Part shown: in pieces, positions 1 to 4,638 of the stretch | Layout: each line of letters begins with the position of its first letter | Position numbering within the stretch: the stretch's first letter is position 1 | DNA from: an uncultured Coriobacteriaceae bacterium | Lineage (GTDB): Bacteria > Actinomycetota > Coriobacteriia > Coriobacteriales > Atopobiaceae | Direction of reading: 5' to 3' | DNA: 5,742 nt | Assembly (NCBI GenBank): GCA_900544655.1 | Contig: UQWE01000085.1 | Span: 1 to 5,742 of the forward strand | Made by a program: the position numbers and the translations under genes | Notes under the pieces: generated by a model | What the model saw: the letters and a program-made list of their open reading frames with translations, nothing else | The model's database searches: none | What the model was told of the DNA's origin: nothing

Positions 1-1723
1 CCCCTGCCACTCAGGTGGCGACGTGTTCGACTACGTCATGAAGCGCGAGGGCCTCGACTTCCTCGATGCCGTTCGCTTCCTTGCGGAGCGAGCCCACATC
101 GACATCGAAGAGGGTCAGGGGACGGCGAGGCGCGGGCCCAAGCGCACTCGCGTGATCGACGCGCTCGAGGCTGCCCAGGCCTCTTTCTCTACCCGCCTCA
201 TGCGCGGGAGGGGTGACGGCGCCGCCGCCGCGCGTGCCTACTTCGCGAGCCGTGGGTTCAACTCTGACATCTGCTCTCGCTGGCATCTCGGCTATGCCGA
301 CCCGTCCGTGTCCGTCGTGCGCGAGCTCCAGCAGGCGGGCTTCTCGCGAGGCGAACTCGAGGCCGCTGACCTCGGCGTCTCTCGCGGTGGCGGCCTTCGA
401 GACCGCTTCTTCGACCGCGTGATGTTTCCCATCCACGACGAGCAGGGCCGCTGCATCGGCTTTGGCGGTCGCGTGATGGGGGATGCCAAGCCCAAGTACC
501 TCAACACGCGTGAGACGAGCGTGTTCCATAAGTCCAAGCAAATGTTCGCCTTCGATTATGCGAAGGAGAGCATCGCCGCGCGCGGTTTCGCCATCGTGAC
601 CGAGGGCTACATGGACGTCATCTCGATGCACGAGGCGGGCTTCACCAACACGGTGGCGGCACTGGGCACCGCGCTCTCCGCAGACCACATCCGCACGCTC
701 TCGCGCTTCGCCAAGACCATCGTGTGCATGTTCGACGGCGACGCAGCAGGTCAGCATGCGGCAGAGGCCGCCGTTCGTTACGTCGAGAGCACGAAGGCGT
801 CGCTTACCTGCGTCGTGCTTCCAGACAACCAGGACCCTGACGAGTTTCTGAAGGCTCATGGCCGCGAGGCGATGGAGGAACAGCTGCGCCAGGCGAGGCC
901 CCTCATCGAGTTCGTTGTCGACAAGAAGCTCGAGACGCTCGACCTTTCGAGCCCTGGCCTGAGGATCGCCGCGCTCGAGGAGATCGCGAAGGTGCTCGCG
1001 CCTCTCAAATCCTCGTACCTCCTCGATGGCTATGCGCAGCAGGTCGCCGGCAGACTTGGCATCGACGTCGAGGTGACGAAGGAGAAGATTCGCTCCACAC
1101 CTGTCGAGGGCGAGGAGACGGGGAACGCTCCCGACGATGACTATGGCTATGAGTACGCGCCCTCGGGTGGCTATGGAGAGGAGTATGCGCCCGTGGATGA
1201 CTACGGCTATGACTACGTGCCAGAGCCGGAGCCCATGGCGCAGTCGCAGCCTTCGGTCTCTCTTGGCGCGCTATCTGCCGAGGATCGCACGCAGATTCGG
1301 GCGGAGAGGAACCTGCTCGCCATGATGGCGGACAACATCGACCTGTTCCGTGGCTACGCGGACCGCATCGCGACCTTTGCCTGGGCCGATTCGCGTCATG
1401 AGGCGATTGCCTGGTCGATGCTCGCGACGCCGGTGGGCACCACGCCCGCAGACGTCGTTGCCGCCGCGACGCGCGCCTGTCCGGACGCGCCGAAGATCCT
1501 CTCGGCGAGCTCCTTCTCCTCGACAAGCGCGTGGGACACGCAGACTAACGTCGAGTTCGTCGTTAACGAGGCTGAGATTCGCTCCATTGACCGGAGGGTT
1601 TCGATGCTCACGGCGTCCCTTGCCGGCGGGGCTGATCCGGCGCGCTCCCGTGAGGCGCTTCAGGAATTGGGACAGCTCCGGGCGCGTCGGGGTGAGTTGC
1701 GGGCATCGCAGCCCCTTGAATAG
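1..1723 (+). CDS. dnaG: DNA primase DnaG (5' end missing)
   Basis: DnaG makes the short RNA primers for lagging-strand synthesis at the replication fork, working with the replicative helicase. The gene enters the window already open: the first full codon is at 2-4, and the Cys codon at 5-7 followed by His-Ser-Gly-Gly-Asp matches the last ligand of the N-terminal CHC2 zinc finger, so roughly 60 residues are missing. The GTG at 23 is internal, not a start. The RNA polymerase core follows. Its TOPRIM signature is clear: EGYMDVI with the catalytic Glu at 602-604, and the metal-binding DGDAAG at 734-751. Upstream, RFFDRVMFPIHDEQGRCIGFGGR (approximately 404-472) is the usual Toprim_N motif. A tyrosine-rich linker with three ten-residue repeats (1133-1222) leads to the helical C-terminal domain (about 1280-1720), which in the family binds DnaB. 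The stop is TAG at 1721-1723. Known: family and catalytic motifs. Inferred: co-transcription with rpoD. Confidence 0.97.
   Translation, partial: PCHSGGDVFDYVMKREGLDFLDAVRFLAERAHIDIEEGQGTARRGPKRTRVIDALEAAQASFSTRLMRGRGDGAAAARAYFASRGFNSDICSRWHLGYADPSVSVVRELQQAGFSRGELEAADLGVSRGGGLRDRFFDRVMFPIHDEQGRCIGFGGRVMGDAKPKYLNTRETSVFHKSKQMFAFDYAKESIAARGFAIVTEGYMDVISMHEAGFTNTVAALGTALSADHIRTLSRFAKTIVCMFDGDAAGQHAAEAAVRYVESTKASLTCVVLPDNQDPDEFLKAHGREAMEEQLRQARPLIEFVVDKKLETLDLSSPGLRIAALEEIAKVLAPLKSSYLLDGYAQQVAGRLGIDVEVTKEKIRSTPVEGEETGNAPDDDYGYEYAPSGGYGEEYAPVDDYGYDYVPEPEPMAQSQPSVSLGALSAEDRTQIRAERNLLAMMADNIDLFRGYADRIATFAWADSRHEAIAWSMLATPVGTTPADVVAAATRACPDAPKILSASSFSSTSAWDTQTNVEFVVNEAEIRSIDRRVSMLTASLAGGADPARSREALQELGQLRARRGELRASQPLE
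1133..1222 (+). repeat. Three 30-base repeats in dnaG encoding a Tyr/Asp/Gly linker
   Basis: Three consecutive ten-codon units read DDDYGYEYAP, SGGYGEEYAP and VDDYGYDYVP. They share the spacing Y-G-x-x-Y-x-P and sit between the catalytic core and the C-terminal helicase-interaction domain. The DNA copies have diverged, with synonymous differences such as TAT/TAC and GGC/GGT, so this is an old or selected repeat rather than a fresh slippage tract. A proline-rich acidic tail (PEPEP) follows. The segment is predicted to be flexible or disordered. Confidence 0.8.
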
Positions 1724-1740
1724 CGATTCTCTGGAATTCT

Positions 1741-1770
1741 TTGAGTTAAACCCTGATAACAGGGTAATAT
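1741..1770 (+). promoter_or_regulatory. Possible rpoD promoter
   Basis: TTGAGT (1741-1746) and TAATAT (1765-1770) are separated by 18 bases; each matches the vegetative sigma consensus at 4 of 6 positions. The surrounding AT-rich composition contrasts with the coding DNA on both sides. It would give rpoD a promoter of its own in addition to read-through from dnaG, as is common for this gene pair. The match is weak and the call rests mostly on location. Confidence 0.3.
1750..1765. promoter_or_regulatory. Perfect 6-bp hairpin in the dnaG-rpoD gap
   Basis: ACCCTG (1750-1755) and CAGGGT (1760-1765) are perfect complements around an ATAA loop. The element lies in a locally AT-rich stretch 27 bases after the dnaG stop and 46 bases before the rpoD start. 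No T-run follows, so it is not a convincing intrinsic terminator. It sits between a possible -35 and -10, so an operator, an attenuator or an mRNA-processing site are all possible. The symmetry is directly visible; the role is not known. Confidence 0.4.
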
Positions 1771-1800
1771 AGCAATAACTGTGCATCGACGGCCATGTCG

Positions 1801-1808
1801 AGAGGAAG
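1801..1808 (+). promoter_or_regulatory. Ribosome binding site fixing the GTG start of rpoD
   Basis: AGAGGAAG lies three bases before the GTG at 1812, with its central GGA six bases from the start codon. It supports GTG at 1812 as the rpoD start. An ATG at 1795 is in another frame and lies upstream of this site, so it is not the start. Confidence 0.65.
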
Positions 1809-1811
1809 TCC

Positions 1812-3149
1812 GTGGCAACGAGTAAGAAGGCAAAGAAGGAAACCAAGCTCTCCGCCGATCTCGAGGGGGTGTTTGGTCAGCTTGTCGATCGCGCCAAGAG
1901 CGTCGGTTCCGTCAGCGAGGATGAGATTCAGGTCGCTCTTCGTGACGTCGACGTGGATGATGACGAGCTCGAGGATCTCTACGGGGCCCTTCGTTCCCGT
2001 GGCGTCGAGGTCCTCTCTGATGACGACAGCGACCCGGACTCTGATATCGAGGGGTCTAGCGACGACGATGACAATGACGATGGCAACGTCGGCATCGGCT
2101 CCCTTGATGACGACGAAGACGATATGCCTCGCGAGAAGATTCCCGCGATTCCCGCCGCCCCCAAGCGTTCCAAGAAGGGCTCGAGCCTCAAGGCTCGTCG
2201 CCGTCAGGACGCCGCCACGGTGATGCTCACGGGCGATCCCGTCCGCATGTACCTCAAGGAGATCGGCAAGGTGGACCTTCTCACTGCCGCCGAGGAGGTT
2301 GACCTCGCCATGAAGATCGAGGCCGGCACCGAGGCTACGGAGAAGCTTGAGGCTCACGAGAGGGGAGAGCTCGAGCTTTCCCGCGTCGAGCTCCGCCGCC
2401 TTAATCGTGTCGAGCAGGTGGGTCTTGAGGCTAAGCAGTCGCTCATCTCCGCGAACCTCCGCCTCGTCGTTTCCATCGCCAAGCGTTACGTTGGCCGCGG
2501 CATGCTCTTCCTCGACCTCATCCAGGAGGGCAACCTCGGCCTTATTCGCGCGGTCGAGAAGTTCGACTACACGAAGGGCTTCAAGTTCTCCACCTATGCC
2601 ACGTGGTGGATTCGACAGGCCATCACCCGTGCCATTGCCGACCAGGCTCGTACGATTCGCATCCCGGTCCACATGGTCGAGACAATCAACAAGCTCGTCC
2701 GCGTGCAGCGCCAGCTCCTGCAGGACCTCGGTCGCGACCCGACTCCCGAGGAGATCGGCGAGGAGATGGGCATGAGTGCCGAGCGCATTCGCGAGATCCA
2801 GAAGATCAGCCAGGAGCCGGTCTCCCTCGAGACGCCTATCGGCGAGGAAGAGGATTCCCAGCTCGGCGACTTCATCGAGGACTCCCAGGCTGTCGCTCCT
2901 CCCGAGGCTGCGAGCGATTCGATGCTTCGCGAGCAGCTCGAGCAGGTGCTCGATGGTCTTGCGGATCGCGAGCGTAAGGTCATCAAGCTCCGCTTTGGTC
3001 TCGAGGATGGTCACCCGCGCACCCTCGAGGAGGTAGGACGCGAGTTTGGCGTCACGCGCGAGCGCATTCGCCAGATCGAGAGCAAGACACTCGCCAAGCT
3101 CCGCCACCCGAGCCGCTCCGGCAAGCTCAAGGACTACATGGAGGAGTAA
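1812..3149 (+). CDS. rpoD: Primary RNA polymerase sigma factor RpoD (SigA, sigma-70 family)
   Basis: The primary sigma factor directs core RNA polymerase to housekeeping promoters. The product is 445 residues, short for a group 1 sigma but normal for Gram-positive and actinobacterial SigA. Region 1.1-like sequence covers about residues 11-68. An acidic linker follows (19 of 35 residues 70-104 are Asp or Glu), then a basic cluster (118-132). Region 1.2 begins near GDPVRMYLKEIG (141-152). Regions 2.1-2.4 span about 208-280 and include NLRLVVSIAKRY, the core-binding DLIQEGNLGLIRAVEKFD, and YATWWIRQAITRAIAD, which recognises the -10 element. Region 3 is about 288-365. Region 4.2 carries the -35-recognition helix-turn-helix LEEVGREFGVTRERIRQI (405-422). 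The start is GTG, supported by AGAGGAAG at 1801-1808; the stop is TAA at 3147-3149. It follows dnaG by 88 bases and precedes a strong terminator. Every expected sigma region is intact. Confidence 0.97.
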   Translation: MATSKKAKKETKLSADLEGVFGQLVDRAKSVGSVSEDEIQVALRDVDVDDDELEDLYGALRSRGVEVLSDDDSDPDSDIEGSSDDDDNDDGNVGIGSLDDDEDDMPREKIPAIPAAPKRSKKGSSLKARRRQDAATVMLTGDPVRMYLKEIGKVDLLTAAEEVDLAMKIEAGTEATEKLEAHERGELELSRVELRRLNRVEQVGLEAKQSLISANLRLVVSIAKRYVGRGMLFLDLIQEGNLGLIRAVEKFDYTKGFKFSTYATWWIRQAITRAIADQARTIRIPVHMVETINKLVRVQRQLLQDLGRDPTPEEIGEEMGMSAERIREIQKISQEPVSLETPIGEEEDSQLGDFIEDSQAVAPPEAASDSMLREQLEQVLDGLADRERKVIKLRFGLEDGHPRTLEEVGREFGVTRERIRQIESKTLAKLRHPSRSGKLKDYMEE

Positions 3150-3273
3150 AGAGATTTACAAAACATCAGGTAGATGGGTATTCATAACGGTTTGTTGCCA
3201 AAATTGCCTGAGTGTTTTTGTTTGCTCCGAGTCATCACCTTTTCTGTCCTCCAGATGACGCATAAGATAACGA

Positions 3274-3320
3274 GGAACACGCCACTTCCGCAAATACGGG
3301 GTGGCGTGTTTCATTTATCT
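3274..3320 (+). terminator. Intrinsic terminator of the dnaG-rpoD block
   Basis: AACACGCCAC (3276-3285) pairs perfectly with GTGGCGTGTT (3301-3310). The stem extends outward by a G-C pair and a G-U pair to 3274/3312, and an inner CCG/CGG helix (3288-3290 with 3297-3299) shortens the loop. A T-rich run (TTTCATTTATCTT) overlaps and follows the 3' arm. The hairpin lies 125 bases after the rpoD stop. The T-run is interrupted, so termination may be less than complete, but the stem is long and GC-rich. Confidence 0.78.
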
Positions 3321-3470
3321 TGCGGCCTATGAGGACGCTCGAGAACGCCTTTACCACCGTACCAACCATCGCGCTTGCGGTAGGCTTGTCGTATCGCGCG
3401 ACGTTTGCCAAGGATTACGCGTCGTCTCGTATGCTCCGAAGATAACTTCTGTTCGATTTTGTCCGGGCGT

Positions 3471-3478
3471 AAGGAGGG
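3471..3478 (+). promoter_or_regulatory. Strong Shine-Dalgarno sequence for the small gene at 3482
   Basis: AAGGAGGG is near-identical to the anti-16S consensus. The spacer to ATG 3482 is short, with four bases between AGGAGG and the start. An in-frame second ATG at 3488 has ten. A TAA at 3470-3472 closes the frame upstream, so the gene must begin at one of these two codons. This is the best ribosome binding site on the plus strand of the window. Confidence 0.75.
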
Positions 3479-3481
3479 TCG

Positions 3482-3844
3482 ATGTATATGCGCGTATTTG
3501 GAATCAGACGCGAAGTTGACACGGTCGGCGCGTGGTCCGGCTATGTCGTCGGCGCCGTGAATCTCCTCAACGAGCACCTGAACCCGCGCGGTAAGTACTT
3601 CTACTTCGACGAGATCGACGCCTACGCGAGTGACATCGGCGGCTATAAGGTCTACGACATGTACGGGTGGGTAATCGACGTGTCCGAGCGCGGCGAGTTC
3701 GAGCCGCTGTGGTTCGCCGAGGCAGACCGACATGCCGCGATATCATGGCATATCATCCTGAATCAAGCCCCGCATGGGGCTATTTTCATATGTGTAGGTA
3801 GTCATCAAGGTCGAAGTCATCATCGTAGCCGTCATGCATGGTGA
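3482..3844 (+). CDS. Small protein of unknown function, 3' end probably frameshifted
   Basis: I do not recognise the family. The open frame is 120 codons, but only about the first 86 look coding: up to about 3739 the codons are strongly GC3-biased like the neighbouring genes, and afterwards the bias disappears. The coherent part is rich in aromatics (16 Tyr, Phe or Trp in the first 82 residues, including GKYFYFDEIDAY) and acidic residues, with no signal peptide, membrane helix or zinc motif. A short hydrophobic stretch (WSGYVVGAVNLL, 18-29) probably forms a buried helix. The frame runs through a terminator hairpin at 3766-3781 and ends at TGA 3842-3844, in antisense to a minus-strand micro-ORF, so the annotated C-terminus is doubtful. 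Removing one copy of a ten-base near-repeat (3740-3749) would end the protein at TGA 3759-3761, giving 89 residues. The start is ATG 3482, or 3488, after AAGGAGGG. It lies alone between two terminators and appears monocistronic. Confidence 0.65.
   Translation: MYMRVFGIRREVDTVGAWSGYVVGAVNLLNEHLNPRGKYFYFDEIDAYASDIGGYKVYDMYGWVIDVSERGEFEPLWFAEADRHAAISWHIILNQAPHGAIFICVGSHQGRSHHRSRHAW
3740..3759 (+). repeat. Near-tandem 10-base duplication at the 3' end of the small gene
   Basis: ATATCATGGC (3740-3749) is followed directly by ATATCATCCT (3750-3759), identical in the first seven bases. One unit is ten bases, so gain of a copy shifts the reading frame by one. Without the first copy, the gene at 3482 would read Ile-Ser-Ser-stop, with TGA at 3759-3761 just before the terminator. 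The overlap with ATGCC...GGCAT (3732-3736 with 3747-3751) also permits a weak five-pair hairpin. Confidence 0.5.
3766..3787. terminator. Intrinsic terminator between convergent small genes
   Basis: AGCCCC (3766-3771) pairs perfectly with GGGGCT (3776-3781) around a GCAT loop, followed on the plus strand by ATTTTC. It reads best as the plus-strand terminator of the gene at 3482. On the minus strand the same hairpin is followed by TTGATTC, a weaker T-run, so it may also serve the convergent micro-ORF that ends at 3786. The hairpin lies inside the plus-strand open frame, which argues that the true plus-strand stop lies upstream. Confidence 0.65.
3786..3839 (-). CDS. Possible acidic 17-residue micro-ORF
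   Basis: The minus strand reads MHDGYDDDFDLDDYLHI then TGA, with seven Asp in 17 residues. TAAGGAGG (3846-3853, minus strand) is a full match to the anti-16S consensus, six bases before the ATG at 3839-3837. The stop lies directly beside a hairpin that could end the transcript. No good minus-strand promoter was found. The same frame stays open upstream to 3908 without another ATG, GTG or TTG, and that part (VVSEIGYEFDLARLRRLT) also looks protein-like, so this could be the tail of a broken gene and the Shine-Dalgarno match a by-product of Arg-Leu-Arg-Arg codons. I cannot decide between a genuine small protein and a remnant. No function can be assigned. Confidence 0.35.
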   Translation of the reverse strand: MHDGYDDDFDLDDYLHI

Positions 3845-3919
3845 GCCTCCTTAGCCTCGCCAGGTCAAACTCATACCCTATCTCAGATACTACCCGCCGT
3901 TGCGGACATTAAGTTTCGC

Positions 3920-3931
3920 CCTCGATCGAGG
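3920..3931. repeat. Perfect 12-base palindrome upstream of mscL
   Basis: CCTCGATCGAGG is fully self-complementary and lies in non-coding DNA 142 bases before the mscL start. It could be a protein binding site, but in GC-rich DNA a single 12-base palindrome may arise by chance, and no second copy was seen in the window. Confidence 0.3.
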
Positions 3932-4025
3932 CCGTGGTGCATCGATTCTGCTGCCGCCAAACAGCATGTACCCCTATGGTTTGCCTGGCGATAAGCGCGT
4001 GGTAAGACCCTGTGCCTTGGCTCGT

Positions 4026-4031
4026 TATACT
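4026..4031 (+). promoter_or_regulatory. Candidate -10 element for mscL
   Basis: TATACT matches the TATAAT consensus at five of six positions and sits 41 bases before the mscL ATG. No recognisable -35 hexamer occurs 16-18 bases upstream (the 17-base spacing gives TAAGAC), and there is no extended TG motif. The call rests on this hexamer and its position. Confidence 0.35.
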
Positions 4032-4072
4032 TGACGCGAGATGCTCGCAACTACATCGCTCGGGGGGCACCC

Positions 4073-4507
4073 ATGAAGCTCGTCAAAGAGTTCCAGGAGT
4101 TCATCAATCGCGGCAACGTCATGGACATGGCCATCGGCGTCATCATCGGCGGCGCGTTCACCGCCATCGTCACCTCGCTCACGGAAGACGTCATCAACCC
4201 GCTCATCAAGCTCATCGCCGGTGGCAACGTCGGCGAGATCGGCGGGCTCGTCGTCCCGGGCACAGAGATCGACTTCGGAAAGTTCCTCGGAGCCGTCATC
4301 AACTTCCTCATCGTCGCCGCGATCGTCTTCGCGGTCGTCAAGGCGTTTAACGAGGCGCAGAGGCTTGCCCTGAGCCGCGTCCACACCGAGGAGCAGTCGC
4401 CCGCCGCGCCGGCTCCCATCTGTCCCTTCTGCCTCGAGGAACACAAGCCTGGCGCGACTCGCTGCCCGCACTGCGGCTTCGAGCTGCCGTCTCCTGAAGA
4501 GGCCTAG
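4073..4507 (+). CDS. mscL: Large-conductance mechanosensitive channel MscL with C-terminal zinc ribbon
   Basis: MscL is a homopentameric inner-membrane channel that opens under high membrane tension to release solutes during hypo-osmotic shock. The product is 144 residues. The N-terminus MKLVKEFQEFINRGNVMDMA is the amphipathic S1 helix followed by the start of TM1. TM1 (about 14-42) carries the conserved GVIIGGAFTAIVTSL pore helix. A periplasmic loop includes the GGLVVPGTEIDFGKFLG region (57-73), and TM2 is about 70-92. The usual cytoplasmic helix is replaced or extended by a Pro/Ala linker (109-115) and a four-cysteine zinc ribbon: Cys117 and Cys120, then Cys131 and Cys134. ATG 4073 is chosen because it gives the standard MscL N-terminus; the in-frame TTG at 4031 would add 14 atypical residues. 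The ribosome binding site is an unusual run of six G at 4062-4067. It appears monocistronic, with a possible promoter at 4026 and a hairpin after it. Confidence 0.95.
   Translation: MKLVKEFQEFINRGNVMDMAIGVIIGGAFTAIVTSLTEDVINPLIKLIAGGNVGEIGGLVVPGTEIDFGKFLGAVINFLIVAAIVFAVVKAFNEAQRLALSRVHTEEQSPAAPAPICPFCLEEHKPGATRCPHCGFELPSPEEA
4421..4474 (+). other. Zinc-ribbon module at the MscL C-terminus
   Basis: Two Cys-x-x-Cys knuckles (CPFC and CPHC) separated by ten residues (LEEHKPGATR) form a rubredoxin/zinc-ribbon-like motif of the CPxC...GATRCPHC type known from many small zinc-ribbon domains. It follows a flexible Ala/Pro linker and would lie in the cytoplasm. It is in frame with mscL and shares its codon bias, so it is part of the gene. 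Confidence 0.85.
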
Positions 4508-4527
4508 CCTCTCGGGTGGGCTCTCGG

Positions 4528-4559
4528 TTTACAAGTTCCTTACGTTGAACGCCTAATAT
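4528..4559 (+). promoter_or_regulatory. Weak candidate promoter for the ABC transporter gene
   Basis: TTTACA (4528-4533, five of six to consensus) and TAATAT (4554-4559, four of six) lie in the AT-richer part of the mscL-ABC gap. The 20-base spacing is longer than normal, and a hairpin follows immediately. TAATAT also appears as the candidate -10 before rpoD. Confidence 0.22.
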
Positions 4560-4597
4560 GGTTGGACGTGTCTAGTTTGCGCGTCCAATCTTCTTTA
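4560..4597 (+). terminator. Hairpin after mscL: terminator or operator
   Basis: TTGGACG (4562-4568) and CGTCCAA (4582-4588) are perfect complements. With G-U pairs the stem extends to 12 pairs (4560-4571 with 4579-4590) around a seven-base loop, and TTCTTTA follows on the plus strand. This fits an intrinsic terminator 53 bases after the mscL stop. A TAATAT at 4554-4559 directly precedes it, so it could alternatively be an operator over the start site of the ABC transporter gene. The symmetry is seen; the choice of role is inference. Confidence 0.5.
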
Positions 4598-4638
4598 TGC
4601 GGAATGTCCCTGCGCGATTCGAAAGGCGCCCACTCGCT

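Larger units (their letters stand above)
3150..3481 (+). other. Intergenic region after rpoD: 3' UTR, terminator and leader of the next gene
   Basis: This 332-base stretch has no gene I can firmly support. Bases 3150-3270 are an AT-rich rpoD 3' UTR, and the terminator hairpin is at 3274-3312. After it, an ATG frame at 3329-3445 encodes 38 residues (MRTLENAFTT... to RMLRR) with fairly GC3-rich codons, but no Shine-Dalgarno sequence precedes it, so I do not call it. A weak promoter for the gene at 3482 could be TTGCCA (3405-3410) and TATGCT (3430-3435), but the 19-base spacing is long. No tRNA-like T-arm or riboswitch signature was recognised. Confidence 0.5.

Noticed and set aside
1755..1768. 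GATAACAGGGTAAT is identical to 14 of the 18 bases of the I-SceI homing endonuclease site.
   Set aside because: The four remaining bases all differ, there is no intron, intein or homing endonuclease gene nearby, and the similarity includes half of a local hairpin. Treated as chance.
1795..2223. ATG frame starting just before rpoD.
   Set aside because: It overlaps rpoD in another phase, its product is low-complexity Ser/Arg, and the ribosome binding site lies downstream of its ATG and serves the GTG at 1812.
1746..3107. Long minus-strand open frame across rpoD.
   Set aside because: It is a mirror of the GC3-biased rpoD codons; its product is a Leu/Asp/Ala-rich shadow with no domain, while the plus strand encodes a complete sigma factor.
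3182..3238. Minus-strand frame of 18 codons with GGAGGA eight bases before a GTG.
   Set aside because: It lies antisense to the AT-rich rpoD 3' UTR, shows no codon bias, and has no evident promoter or terminator. Shine-Dalgarno-like hexamers arise by chance.
3446..3470. A TTCGATT motif resembling a tRNA T-loop.
   Set aside because: The flanking bases do not form a T-stem, and no anticodon arm or acceptor stem can be built around it.
3311..3733. Minus-strand open frame opposite the small gene at 3482.
   Set aside because: The plus-strand frame has the strong ribosome binding site and the better codon bias, and the minus frame crosses the rpoD terminator region without a start signal.
4509..4527. 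Direct repeat CTCTCGG twice, 12 bases apart, after mscL.
   Set aside because: Too short, with only two copies in GC-rich DNA; no associated feature.
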